Assembly: GCA_949840935.1 (NCBI GenBank)
Contig: CATKXX010000008.1
Span: 23,758-87,757 of the forward strand
DNA from: an uncultured Acetatifactor sp.
Lineage (GTDB): Bacteria; Bacillota; Clostridia; Lachnospirales; Lachnospiraceae
Length of the DNA stretch: 64,000 bases
Reading direction: 5' to 3'
Numbering within the stretch: position 1 is the stretch's first letter; the number at the start of each line of letters is the position of its first letter. The translations under genes and the position numbers were made by a program. Of the stretch, positions 17,203-26,135 are shown one piece after another. The notes beneath the pieces are model-generated. The model saw only the letters and a list, made by a program, of their open reading frames with translations, ran no database searches and was not told the DNA's origin.

Positions 17203-18552
17203 CTACCGTCCTTCATCGAGCGAAACCGTAAAAAGCTTTACCTTCCCCTGCTTCGCCGCTCTCTGCAGAGCCTCGTCAAAGCCGCTCTCACAGTACATCC
17301 TGATATCCCTGCTCTTAATCCTCGCCTTCTTCATACAGAACAAAAGCCACTCATAATCCTCATATGTCATCTGCTTTGCGTAGGAGCAGGAAGCTACCGT
17401 GAGCGTTCCTTCCCCGCTGGCGGCGATCACGTCGATTGCCCCTGATTTCCCCAGCCACTCCCCGGTGCTGCGGCTGTAACGTCCTATCTCCTCCCTGCAG
17501 ACCTTCCGGTATGCGTCATCCATATACAGGGAAAAGGAGGGCGCAATCCTCTGTTCATAGAATTCTTCCGGGGTAAGCTGCTGTAAGCTGCTCATACTGG
17601 AAAAAATGTACCGAAAATAAAATTTTATATAAGAATGAGAAATCCTGTAAATCCCCTTTTGCGATTCCGTCTTGTTTGCCGTTTCCCAGGAGGAAACCTT
17701 TTCCACCAGATCAAGTTCCATCAGGTTCTTCAGATACACACTGATCTTAGCCCTGGAAAAGCCCGTATGCCTGTAAATATCATTCAGTTTATTACAGTCC
17801 CGCGCCATGGCGGCAAGGATGGTGTTGTACACTGCCGGTTCCCTCAGCTCCTCCAGCAGGTAGCCGGACATCTCCTCGTACAGGCGGCTCTCCTGGCACA
17901 GGATATTCCGGATGATATTTTCCCCGGTTCCGGCCTCCCGGGAAAAACAGGTCCAATATCCCGGCATTCCGCCCAAAACCGCATAATTCCCGATATAATC
18001 TTCCTTGGAATATCCCGGAAAGAGCTCCGTAAGCTCCGCCAGTGTCATCTCCCTCAACTTCATCCATCCATTGATGGCGGATGCACTGTAACCGATTTTA
18101 CTCACCATGGTATTTTCCACCCAGCCGGAAGCCGATGTGGCCAGCACCACCATCACAGGCCGGCTCAACAGCCTGCCCTCCATATATCGAAGGAGTGTCT
18201 CAAAGAAAGTGCCGTCGCCCTTCACCATGTGATGGAATTCATCGATGACGAGTACCTGCTTTTCCGTCTCTTTCCTGCCCACTGCGTTTTCAAACAGCTC
18301 AGTGTACTCGGGATACCGGCCAAGCTCCTTCCCCGACTCCCGCAGTTCCGCCGCCCACTGGAAGCGCTGTTCCCTCTCCGAGCAGGCCCTGGCGAGATAA
18401 TAGGAATGCTTCCTGTCCCTGCAGAATTCCCGCAGAAGGGCGGTCTTGCCCACGCCCTTACTGCCATACACCACCAGTATCTGGCTGCCCTCGCACAGAA
18501 AATATTCATTTAGAAACTGCAGCTCCGTGCTGCGCCCTACAAATGTTCCCAC
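17203..18552 (-). CDS. AAA+ ATPase with DUF234-like nuclease-fold C-terminus, 449 aa
   Basis: Walker A is GSKGVGKT (about residue 30-37) and Walker B VLVIDEFH (about 100). A sensor-like LATSAS follows, then a winged-helix segment (DIYRHTGFSRAKISVYLKNL). The C-terminal part (GRYSRSTGEWLGKSGAIDVIAAS) matches the DUF234 domain of archaeal-type ATPases, which has a degenerate PD-(D/E)XK fold. The start is GTG at 18552 after AAGGGAAGAAACC. These ATPases are common in gut anaerobes and are thought to act on DNA or as regulators; no substrate is known. Its stop and the topB start are 3 nt apart. Confidence 0.8.
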   Translation of the reverse strand: MGTFVGRSTELQFLNEYFLCEGSQILVVYGSKGVGKTALLREFCRDRKHSYYLARACSEREQRFQWAAELRESGKELGRYPEYTELFENAVGRKETEKQVLVIDEFHHMVKGDGTFFETLLRYMEGRLLSRPVMVVLATSASGWVENTMVSKIGYSASAINGWMKLREMTLAELTELFPGYSKEDYIGNYAVLGGMPGYWTCFSREAGTGENIIRNILCQESRLYEEMSGYLLEELREPAVYNTILAAMARDCNKLNDIYRHTGFSRAKISVYLKNLMELDLVEKVSSWETANKTESQKGIYRISHSYIKFYFRYIFSSMSSLQQLTPEEFYEQRIAPSFSLYMDDAYRKVCREEIGRYSRSTGEWLGKSGAIDVIAASGEGTLTVASCSYAKQMTYEDYEWLLFCMKKARIKSRDIRMYCESGFDEALQRAAKQGKVKLFTVSLDEGR

Positions 18553-18578
18553 CCGGTTTCTTCCCTTTGATTTCAGTA

Positions 18579-20306
18579 TTATTGCCAGGCGGAAGCCAGT
18601 ATCGCTTCCACCTCCCCGACAGCTAAAGGCCTGCCAAACAAATAGCCCTGGATTACGTCGCAGCCTATGGAGTACAGATATTCATACTGCTTTTCCTCCT
18701 CCACGCCCTCCGCCACAGATTCAAACCCCAGAGCTTTGACCATATTGATGATCGCCTCCGTGATCACCCTGGTGGCGGAATCCACCAGCACCGTGTCAAT
18801 GAAGGATTTATCTATCTTCAGGGTATCAATGGGAAGCTTCTTCAGATAAGACAACGAAGAAAAGCCTGTGCCGAAATCATCCAGTGAAATCCTCAGCCCA
18901 AATTCCCTCAAAAGCTTCAGTTTATCATACACTGCCTGGAAATCTTCTATCAGTATCGTCTCCGTGATCTCCAGCTCAATCTCCGAGGGCTCCACATCAT
19001 ATTTCCGGATAACCTCTTTCACCGAATCCACAAAGTCCTCCCTGCTGTACTGAAGCGCTGAAATATTGATGGACATGATAAACGGATGCCCGAAGCGCCT
19101 GCGCCACTGCGCGTACTGCATGATACTCTGCTCCACCACCCACTGGCCAATGGGAATAATGGCACCGTTCTTTTCCGCAATGGGAATGAAGACCGCCGGG
19201 CTGATCATGCCTTCCTGTCCGTCCTTCCAGCGGATCAGCGCCTCCATACCGCGCAGCTTCTTATTTCCGGCAAAATACTGAGGCTGATAATACATCTGGA
19301 AGCTGTGGCGGAATACCGCCTCCTTCAGCTTCGATTCCAGCTCCGCCGTGCGCAGGAATTCCTGCAGTACAGGGGTATTAAAGTACTGGATGATATTCTT
19401 CCCCATGGACTTACTCTTAAAGACCATGATCTCCGCACAGTTGATCAGCTCTATGGCGGACTTGGATGCCTCCGGATATTCCGCCACCCCCGCGCTGAAT
19501 GTGATCTGAAGCTCCTGTCCGTTGCTGAGCCTGAAGGGCCTGCGCACTCTCTGCTGAATTTCCTTGTGCAGGTTTGCCATAGTGCGCTCCCCTGAAGGCC
19601 CATAGATGGCCACCAGATATACATCCGTATGCAGATGGCACCCTGTCACATCCCAATTCTCACAGAGCTCCTTCAGGTAACTGCCGAACTGCTGTATCAG
19701 CTCATCCCCCACGATCATACCCTGGCCGTCGTTGATCTTATGGAAATCATCCAGATCGATCATCATGACGCTGACCGTATTATCCGTCTCAGCCGCCGTC
19801 CGCAGATAATCGCCCAGCAGGCGCACAAAGTAATTCCGGCTGAAAAGCCCGGTCATGCTGTCATAATACGCCATATAGGTCAATTCTTCATTCTGGGTGC
19901 GGAATTTCGTGATATTGCTTATGTAGATTACCTTATCGACAGGCCGCCCGTTTTCCCCATAATAGATTCTGGCACGGAAAAGAAGCCAGATCTTCGTTTC
20001 CCGCAGCGGACATTCCACAAAGGCTGTGTCCTGCGCCGTCTTTTCCAGATAAAGGACGTCCCTGAGCGCCATGCTGTAAGACTCGTCAACCGCTTCAAGC
20101 AGCCTGGGCAGATCCTTCGGATCCCGGATATCAAAATCAAAGAATTCCTTCCACTGCCCCAGCGTCACAACCTGGTTCCGCTCAAGGGAATGATAGAGAA
20201 ATGCACCCACGGCCGACTCAAAGACCGTGTGGTACATCCTCTCCTTTTCTGTGAGTTTCTGATTCATTGCCTTCAGCAGATCTAATTGATAATGCAATTC
20301 ACTCAT
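18579..20306 (-). CDS. EAL-domain c-di-GMP phosphodiesterase with PAS-like and degenerate GGDEF domains, 575 aa
   Basis: An N-terminal coiled and PAS-like sensor region (about 1-150) precedes a GGDEF-fold domain (about 160-320) and an EAL domain (about 340-575). In the GGDEF domain the signature is replaced by HTDVY, so cyclase activity is not expected. The EAL domain keeps MEALIRW, MSINISALQ, LEITETI, DDFGTGFSSL, KIDKSFI and EGVE, so hydrolysis of cyclic di-GMP is expected. There is no membrane segment. The ATG at 20306 follows GAGAGGAAAC; an ATG at 20318 is less well supported. It is first in a run with the AAA ATPase, topB and the beta-helix gene, whose functional link is not obvious. Confidence 0.9.
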   Translation of the reverse strand: MSELHYQLDLLKAMNQKLTEKERMYHTVFESAVGAFLYHSLERNQVVTLGQWKEFFDFDIRDPKDLPRLLEAVDESYSMALRDVLYLEKTAQDTAFVECPLRETKIWLLFRARIYYGENGRPVDKVIYISNITKFRTQNEELTYMAYYDSMTGLFSRNYFVRLLGDYLRTAAETDNTVSVMMIDLDDFHKINDGQGMIVGDELIQQFGSYLKELCENWDVTGCHLHTDVYLVAIYGPSGERTMANLHKEIQQRVRRPFRLSNGQELQITFSAGVAEYPEASKSAIELINCAEIMVFKSKSMGKNIIQYFNTPVLQEFLRTAELESKLKEAVFRHSFQMYYQPQYFAGNKKLRGMEALIRWKDGQEGMISPAVFIPIAEKNGAIIPIGQWVVEQSIMQYAQWRRRFGHPFIMSINISALQYSREDFVDSVKEVIRKYDVEPSEIELEITETILIEDFQAVYDKLKLLREFGLRISLDDFGTGFSSLSYLKKLPIDTLKIDKSFIDTVLVDSATRVITEAIINMVKALGFESVAEGVEEEKQYEYLYSIGCDVIQGYLFGRPLAVGEVEAILASAWQ

Positions 20307-20420
20307 GTTTCCTCTCATTCCGCCGCACAGGTGATTCTTCGCTCAGACGGGAAAGCTCCCCCGACGGTCTTACGTTTACAGGCCCCTGTTGTTTGCTGTA
20401 AAAAGTGCAGTGCCCCTCAG

Positions 20421-21506
20421 TCAACGCGCCGTGATATACCCCTGGGCCTTCAAAAGCTCCGCGCAGAGCACCGCGCCGCCTGCAGCTCCCCTCACCGTAT
20501 TATGGGAAAGCCCTACGAATTTATAATCATACACAGTATCCTCCCGCAGGCGGCCCACACTGATCCCCATCCCGTTCTCGTAATCAACGTCCAGGGCTAC
20601 CTGAGGACGATTATCCTCCTCTAAGTATTGAATAAACTGTTTGGGCGCACTGGGAAGGCCCAGCCGTTGAGGCTCGCCGCTGAAGCTTCTCAGCTTCTCG
20701 ATCAGCTGCTCTTTGGTGGGTTTCTTCCTGAATTTCACAAAGACAGCCGCAGTATGGCCATTCAACACGGGCACACGGATACACTGGCAGGTGATCACCG
20801 GGCTTGCGGCAGGGACGATCACACCGTCCTTAATCTCGCCCCAGATGCGGAGAGGCTCCTTCTCGCTCTTCTCCTCCTCCCCGCCAATATAGGGGATAAT
20901 ATTTCCCTCCATCTCAGGCCAGTCCTTAAAGGTCTTTCCCGCGCCGGAAATTGCCTGATAGGTGGTTGCCACCACTTCATAGGGCTCAAATTCTTTCCAC
21001 GCGGTAAGCACCGGGGCATAGCTCTGTATGGAACAGTTGGGCTTTACCGCCACAAAGCCCCTGGTAGTTCCCAGACGCTTCTTCTGGAAATCGATGACCT
21101 TCATATGTTCGGGGTTGATCTCAGGCACCACCATGGGCACGTCGGGAGTCCAGCGATGGGCACTGTTATTGGATACCACGGGGGTCTCCGTCCTGGCATA
21201 GTCCTCCTCGATCTTCCTGATTTCCTCTTTTGTCATATCCACTGCACTGAACACGAAGTCAACCTCGGCGGCCACCTTTTCCACCTCGTTGACGTTCATG
21301 ACCACAAGCTTCTTCACCGCCTCCGGCATAGGAGTATCCATCTTCCACCTGCCGCCCACGGCCTCCTCATAGGTCTTTCCCGCAGAACGGGGGCTTGCCG
21401 CAACAGTAGTCACCTCAAACCAGGGATGGTTCTCCAGCAGGGCGATAAACCTCTGCCCTACCATACCTGTCCCGCCTAAAATACCAACCTTTAATTTGTC
21501 ACTCAT
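20421..21506 (-). CDS. asd: Aspartate-semialdehyde dehydrogenase, 361 aa
   Basis: The enzyme makes aspartate semialdehyde from aspartyl phosphate, the branch point for lysine, diaminopimelate, threonine and methionine. The NADP-binding start KVGILGGTGMVGQRF, the catalytic cysteine in VKPNCSIQ and the later VLNGHTAAVFV identify it. The length and motifs match the archaeal/fungal-type Asd branch rather than the E. coli type. The ATG at 21506 follows AAAGGAGCACGGAAAGAAA. It lies 38 bp downstream of argH and may share its transcript. There is no riboswitch in the short gap. Confidence 0.95.
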   Translation of the reverse strand: MSDKLKVGILGGTGMVGQRFIALLENHPWFEVTTVAASPRSAGKTYEEAVGGRWKMDTPMPEAVKKLVVMNVNEVEKVAAEVDFVFSAVDMTKEEIRKIEEDYARTETPVVSNNSAHRWTPDVPMVVPEINPEHMKVIDFQKKRLGTTRGFVAVKPNCSIQSYAPVLTAWKEFEPYEVVATTYQAISGAGKTFKDWPEMEGNIIPYIGGEEEKSEKEPLRIWGEIKDGVIVPAASPVITCQCIRVPVLNGHTAAVFVKFRKKPTKEQLIEKLRSFSGEPQRLGLPSAPKQFIQYLEEDNRPQVALDVDYENGMGISVGRLREDTVYDYKFVGLSHNTVRGAAGGAVLCAELLKAQGYITAR

Positions 21507-21544
21507 TTTCTTTCCGTGCTCCTTTCACAATATGCGCTTTCCCC

Positions 21545-22951
21545 TCAGTCCTTCGGCATTGCATCGTACAATTCTTCCTGCCGCAGGTATTCCCTGCAGG
21601 CCGCAATCACCTGCTTCATGGCCTCCGGCCCCGGTGCCCCCAGGGTAAGCCGTTTTTCCACGCATGTCTTGAGGGAGACTGCCTCATAGATATCCTCCTC
21701 AAATCGGTCGCTGACAGCCTGCAGCTCCGGCAGGGACAGGGCGTCTATGGATGTATCCTTCTCAATGCAGTACAACACAAGCCTTCCGATAATACCGTGG
21801 GCGTCCCGGAAAGGAACCCCTTTATTCACCAGATAATCCGCCGCATCGGTGGCATTGGTAAAGCCGTTCATGGCACTGGCCTCCATGCGTTCCTTCCGGA
21901 ACTTCATGGTTCGGATCATTCCCGTAAAGAGCGCAAGACAGTCCTTCACCGTGTCCATGGCATCGAAGGCAGTCTCCTTATCCTCCTGCATGTCCTTGTT
22001 ATAAGCGAGCGGCAGCCCCTTCATGGTGGTCAGAAGCGCCATCAGCGCCCCGTAGACGCGCCCCGTCTTCCCCCTTACCAGCTCCGCGATATCGGGATTC
22101 TTCTTCTGGGGCATAATGCTGCTTCCCGTGGAATAGGCGTCGTCAATCTCCACAAACTGGTATTCATTGGAATTCCAGATAATGATCTCCTCACAAAACC
22201 GGCTCAGGTGCATCATCACCGTGGCCAGGGCCGACAGAAATTCAATCAGGTAGTCCCTGTCGGACACCGAGTCCATACTGTTCAGCGTGGGGCCGTAGAA
22301 CCCCATGACCTGGGCGGAAAACATCCGATCCAGAGGGTACGTCGTCCCTGCCAGCGCCCCCGCTCCCAGGGGACAGTAATTCATGCGTTTATAGATGTCC
22401 GTCATCCTCTGCCTGTCCCGTTTGAACATTTCAAAGTATGCCCCAAAATGATGGGCCAGGGTGGTGGGCTGCGCCTTCTGCAGATGGGTGAAGCCGGGCA
22501 TGTAAGTTTCCAGATTCCCCTCCATGACAGCAAGGATCGCTTCCAGCAATTCCTTCAACAGCCCGTCCGTCTCAACCACCTGAAGCCTGGTGTAGAGCCT
22601 CATGTCCAGCGCCACCTGGTCGTTGCGGCTCCTCCCGGTATGCAGCTTCTTCCCTGCATCCCCGATGCGTTCTATCAGCGCTGCCTCCACAAAGCTGTGA
22701 ATATCCTCGCAGGACTCGTCAATGGCCAGATTCCCCTTCTCCACATCCTCCCGTATGCCCAGCAGGCCGCCAATGATCGCGTCCCTCTCCTCCATGGTGA
22801 GGATTGCCTGCTTGGCCAGCATGGTCACATGGGCAATGCTGCCGTCGATATCCTGCCTGAAAAATCTCTGATCAAAACCAATGGACGCGTTAAAATCATA
22901 AACCATCTTATCCGTCTCTTTCGTAAAGCGCCCTCCCCAAAGTTGTGCCAT
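21545..22951 (-). CDS. argH: Argininosuccinate lyase, 468 aa
   Basis: Last step of arginine synthesis: argininosuccinate is split to arginine and fumarate. The fumarase-superfamily signature is GSSIMPQKKNPD. TGRSRNDQVALDMRLY and GFTHLQKAQPTTLAHH are also intact. The length is normal. The start at 22951 has AACGGAGGCTTTT upstream and a good promoter (22993-23021). No argG or other arg gene is in the window. Transcribed divergently from the ABC genes at 23097. Confidence 0.97.
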   Translation of the reverse strand: MAQLWGGRFTKETDKMVYDFNASIGFDQRFFRQDIDGSIAHVTMLAKQAILTMEERDAIIGGLLGIREDVEKGNLAIDESCEDIHSFVEAALIERIGDAGKKLHTGRSRNDQVALDMRLYTRLQVVETDGLLKELLEAILAVMEGNLETYMPGFTHLQKAQPTTLAHHFGAYFEMFKRDRQRMTDIYKRMNYCPLGAGALAGTTYPLDRMFSAQVMGFYGPTLNSMDSVSDRDYLIEFLSALATVMMHLSRFCEEIIIWNSNEYQFVEIDDAYSTGSSIMPQKKNPDIAELVRGKTGRVYGALMALLTTMKGLPLAYNKDMQEDKETAFDAMDTVKDCLALFTGMIRTMKFRKERMEASAMNGFTNATDAADYLVNKGVPFRDAHGIIGRLVLYCIEKDTSIDALSLPELQAVSDRFEEDIYEAVSLKTCVEKRLTLGAPGPEAMKQVIAACREYLRQEELYDAMPKD

Positions 22952-22992
22952 AAAAGCCTCCGTTTCAGGTAAATTTTAAAAATCTAAATTTG

Positions 22993-23021
22993 ATGATAGC
23001 ATAAACAGGCAGGTATTTCAA
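22993..23021 (-). promoter_or_regulatory. Promoter of argH
   Basis: TTGAAA and TATCAT are separated by 17 bp on the minus strand, about 45 bp upstream of the argH start codon. Confidence 0.65.
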
Positions 23022-23096
23022 TATGGCAAATCCATTTTACACCATACTTCCATTCACGCATATTATAAGATAAACCATATATGGAAAGGGTTTTTT

Positions 23097-23864
23097 ATGC
23101 AGACGATACTGGAATTAAAAAATATCGGTTATTCCTATCACAGCCTTCACGGTGAGACCCGGGCCCTGAGCAATATTTCCTTCGGTGTGGGAGAGGGGGA
23201 ATTTATCGCCATCGTGGGCCCCAGCGGCTGCGGGAAATCCACTCTCCTGTCCATCATCGCAGGCCTGCTCCCCCCGGAACAGGGAACCATTGTGGTCAAT
23301 AATCCCGACGGTTCCCTGGCTTATCCGCGGATCGGCTATATGCTTCAGCGGGATCATTTGTTTGAGTGGCGCACCGTCTATAAAAATGTCATCCTGGGCC
23401 TGGAGATCAATCATATGATGACTCCCGACAGGCTGGATACCGTGGAAAGACTTCTGGTGGATTACGGCCTGGATAAATTCCGGGACAAACGCCCCAGTGA
23501 GCTCTCCGGGGGCATGAAACAGCGTGCCGCGCTGATCCGCACACTGGCCCTGGATCCCCAGCTCCTGCTCTTGGATGAGCCCTTCAGCGCGCTGGATTAT
23601 CAGACAAGGCTGTTCGTCTCCGCTGACATCTGCCGCCTGATCCGGGCCGCGGGAAAGACCATGATCATCATCACCCATGACCTGTCGGAGGCCATCAGCC
23701 TTGCCGACCGGGTGATCATACTGTCCAACCGTCCCGCCACGGTAAAGGCGCAGATGCCCATTCATCTCACATTAAAGGATAACTCTCCTCTGGCATCCAG
23801 AAATGCGCCGGAATTTCAGCAATACTTTAATCAACTGTGGGAGGATTTAAACAATGACGGTTAA
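23097..23864 (+). CDS. ABC transporter ATP-binding protein, nitrate/sulfonate/taurine (SsuB/TauB) type, 255 aa
   Basis: Walker A GPSGCGKS, Q-loop YMLQRDHLFEW, signature ELSGGMKQRAAL, Walker B LLLLDEPFSALDYQT and the switch His in IITHDLSEA are intact. This family energises uptake of sulfonates, nitrate, pyrimidine precursors or similar small anions and heterocycles. The ATG at 23097 follows GGAAAGGGTTTTTT. The permease gene overlaps the end by 11 nt. No substrate-binding protein gene lies upstream or downstream in the window, so the ligand cannot be guessed from context. Confidence 0.9.
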   Translation: MQTILELKNIGYSYHSLHGETRALSNISFGVGEGEFIAIVGPSGCGKSTLLSIIAGLLPPEQGTIVVNNPDGSLAYPRIGYMLQRDHLFEWRTVYKNVILGLEINHMMTPDRLDTVERLLVDYGLDKFRDKRPSELSGGMKQRAALIRTLALDPQLLLLDEPFSALDYQTRLFVSADICRLIRAAGKTMIIITHDLSEAISLADRVIILSNRPATVKAQMPIHLTLKDNSPLASRNAPEFQQYFNQLWEDLNNDG

Positions 23865-24690
23865 AAAGAAAAAAGGCCCTGGCCATTCCAGCCATGAGCT
23901 TACAAAGCAGGAAGAATTTGTCAGGAACCACAGACGCCACCATCACCAGATTTCTACCATGCGGATCACAATCTTTGTTTTGTTCCTGATCCTCTGGGAG
24001 GTCAGCGCATACCTGGGCTGGATCGACAGCTTTTTCTTTGCAAGTCCCAGCCAGGTGGCGCTCTGTTTCCTGGAACAGATAAAAACGAACGCCCTGCTGT
24101 CCCACATCGGGGTGACCCTGTTCGAGACTATTGTGAGTTTCCTCCTGGTACTGTTGTTCAGCCTGCTGGCAGCCACACTGCTGTGGTATTCCCAGAAGAT
24201 GTCAGAGGTGCTGGAGCCTTATCTGGTGGTGCTGAACAGCCTTCCGAAGTCCGCCCTGGCGCCGCTCTTTATCGTCTGGCTGGGCACAGGGACTACCACC
24301 ATCATCGTAGCCGGAATCTCTGTGGCAGTATTCGGCTCCATCATCAGTTTCTACACCGGTTTCCAGCAGGTGGATTCGGAAAAGGTCACTCTGATCTACA
24401 CCTTGGGCGGCAGCAAGAGAAACGCCTTTACCAAGGTAGTACTCCCCGGCTCCGTCCCCATCCTGCTGAGCACTGCCAAGGTCAATATCGGGCTTGCCCT
24501 GGTGGGCGTGATCATCGGGGAATTCCTGGCTGCAAGGCGGGGGCTTGGATACCTGATCATCTACGGTTCCCAGGTATTCCAGCTGGATATGGTGATCACC
24601 AGTATTATCATACTGTGCATCATCGCCCTGGGCTTTTATAAATCCATACAGATGATTGAACATCACATTCGGAAAAAGTTTAAGATGTAG
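23854..24690 (+). CDS. ABC transporter permease, SsuC/TauC type, 278 aa
   Basis: Six membrane segments are visible, with a His/Lys-rich cytoplasmic N-terminus (about 35 residues). The EAA-type loop is in IYTLGGSKRNAFTKVVLPGSVP, followed by VGVIIGEFLAARRGLGYLI, as expected for BPD_transp_1 permeases of the sulfonate/nitrate group. The ATG at 23854 has GAGGATTTAAACA upstream, inside the ATPase gene. It forms an ABC pair without a binding protein. Confidence 0.88.
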   Translation: MTVKKKKGPGHSSHELTKQEEFVRNHRRHHHQISTMRITIFVLFLILWEVSAYLGWIDSFFFASPSQVALCFLEQIKTNALLSHIGVTLFETIVSFLLVLLFSLLAATLLWYSQKMSEVLEPYLVVLNSLPKSALAPLFIVWLGTGTTTIIVAGISVAVFGSIISFYTGFQQVDSEKVTLIYTLGGSKRNAFTKVVLPGSVPILLSTAKVNIGLALVGVIIGEFLAARRGLGYLIIYGSQVFQLDMVITSIIILCIIALGFYKSIQMIEHHIRKKFKM

Positions 24691-24710
24691 AACCCTTCCT
24701 GCAACGAAAA

Positions 24711-24739
24711 AAGGCCAAAAAGCAAACGCTTTCGGCCTT
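24711..24739. terminator. Hairpin terminator between the ABC pair and tRNA-Thr
   Basis: AAGGCCAAAAAGC pairs with GCTTTCGGCCTT. On the minus strand the stem is followed by TTTTTT, so it is best placed to end the tRNA transcript. It may also stop plus-strand transcription from the permease gene. Confidence 0.7.
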
Positions 24740-24823
24740 ACATAACCATATCCGCATCGGGCGGGAAAGCCTTTCGGAAACATCAGCCTTCTCCGGCAGA
24801 ATCAGGAAAATCCCAACAAAAAA

Positions 24824-24896
24824 AGCTGAAAATGGGACTCGAACCCACGACCCCTTCATTACGAGTGAAGTGCTCTACCAACTGAGCTATTTCAGC
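24824..24896 (-). tRNA. tRNA-Thr (anticodon CGT)
   Basis: The acceptor arms GCTGAAA and TTTCAGC pair fully. The D arm (GCTCAGTTGGTAGAGC), the anticodon stem CTTCA/TGAAG with loop CTCGTAA, and the T arm (GTGGGTTCGAGTCCCAT) are all canonical. The anticodon CGT reads ACG. CCA is not encoded; a T-run follows directly. Confidence 0.95.
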
Positions 24897-24906
24897 GCTG
24901 TCTTAT

Positions 24907-24935
24907 AGTATACAGGTTCTTTTTGTTTTTTTCAA
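24907..24935 (-). promoter_or_regulatory. Promoter of tRNA-Thr
   Basis: TTGAAA and TATACT are spaced by 17 bp on the minus strand, with the -10 element ending about 10 bp before the tRNA 5' end. Confidence 0.75.
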
Positions 24936-25035
24936 CTGTTTTTTTCAAATTTGTTACTTTTTTATGTGGGCGCATCTTTAATGCAATGGGAAAAATTTAT
25001 TCCCCCCTTACTCCGTCCCTTTCGCCAAAACTGTT

Positions 25036-25941
25036 TCAATCCTCTTTCACATGCACATCCAGCTGATTATAAGGAATCTCAATCCCCGCCGCATCCAGTG
25101 CAAGCTTACAGTTTTCCGTGACCCGCCACTTTCCGCTCCAGAAGTCCTCCTGGGCAAACCAGCAGCGGATGCCCAGGACAACGGCTGACTCGGCCAGCTC
25201 ATCTACAAATACCAGCCTGTCCCTGTCCTTAACCGTGCTTTCATCCTCCTCCAGCACCTGCTGCAGTACCTCCTTTGCCTTCCGCAGATCCGCCCGGTAG
25301 GATATTCCCACCCTGATGTCCATTCTGCGATGGGCTTCCGCAGATACATTGACAAGGCTGTTATTGGCCAGGTTTCCGTTGGGCAGAATCACGGCCTGAT
25401 TGTCAAAGGTGAGCAGCTTCGTGTAAAAAATCTGGATTTCTGTCACCGTTCCCTCTTTGCCGGAAGAATCCTCCCTGATATAGTCTCCCACCTTGAAAGG
25501 TTTTAAAATCAGGATCAGCACACCGCCCGCCAGATTGGATAGGCTCCCCTGAACCGCCAGGCCGATGGCCACACCAGCGGATCCAAGTACGGCCACGATG
25601 CTGGCCGCGTCCAGCCCGAAGGAGGACGCGATCATCAGTACCAGCATCACATACAAGGTTGCTTTCACAAAGGAATCCACGAATTGGACAGCCCCCACCT
25701 CCGCATTGGCACGTTTCATGGATTTCCGGATAATGCTGCGCACCAGCTTGATCATCTGCGCGCCAATCAGGAATACCAGCACCGCAAGCAAAACCCGGAC
25801 GCCCAGATTCATTGCCTTTTCAGGAAGATCGGACAGAAAAGACTTCAACACATCCGGCTTCATCATTTCCTCCACTCCCTCTATCATGTCTTCCATATTT
25901 CCTGCCGGTGTGGCAGCTGCAAGTCCAGACACATAAATCAT
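25036..25941 (-). CDS. mscS: Small-conductance mechanosensitive channel, MscS family, 301 aa
   Basis: Three membrane segments are visible. The third, pore-lining helix is rich in Gly and Ala (AVLGSAGVAIGLAVQGSLSNLAGG), followed by the characteristic beta-domain start KPFKVGDYI. It opens under membrane tension to release solutes during osmotic downshock. The length is typical. The N-terminal about 45 residues form an extracytoplasmic lead before the first helix. The ATG at 25941 follows ACGGAGGTTGCG. It is a single-gene unit. Confidence 0.93.
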   Translation of the reverse strand: MIYVSGLAAATPAGNMEDMIEGVEEMMKPDVLKSFLSDLPEKAMNLGVRVLLAVLVFLIGAQMIKLVRSIIRKSMKRANAEVGAVQFVDSFVKATLYVMLVLMIASSFGLDAASIVAVLGSAGVAIGLAVQGSLSNLAGGVLILILKPFKVGDYIREDSSGKEGTVTEIQIFYTKLLTFDNQAVILPNGNLANNSLVNVSAEAHRRMDIRVGISYRADLRKAKEVLQQVLEEDESTVKDRDRLVFVDELAESAVVLGIRCWFAQEDFWSGKWRVTENCKLALDAAGIEIPYNQLDVHVKED

Positions 25942-26019
25942 CGCAACCTCCGTAAATCTTGCCCCGATGCATTTCTGCGGCGGGGCTGCCCGATTCTTCT
26001 TCCTGTCAATGCCCGCCCT

Positions 26020-26048
26020 GGCAGGGCTTTCCGTCTGTCAGCCCTGCC
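26020..26048. other. 9-bp perfect inverted repeat downstream of glgB
   Basis: GGCAGGGCT (26020-26028) pairs with AGCCCTGCC (26040-26048). It lies about 90 bp past the glgB stop and may help to end that transcript, although no T-tract follows. Confidence 0.4.
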
Positions 26049-26135
26049 TTGCGGTATTCATCGGCAAAGCCCCTTTTTCAACAGCCTCTGTGTTCTCTCT
26101 GTATGTGGCAGATTCCCGTTGCCTTCGCAATCTTC

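Noticed and set aside
24824..24896. tRNA-Thr as an integration site
   Set aside because: No integrase gene or duplicated tRNA 3' end is seen nearby.
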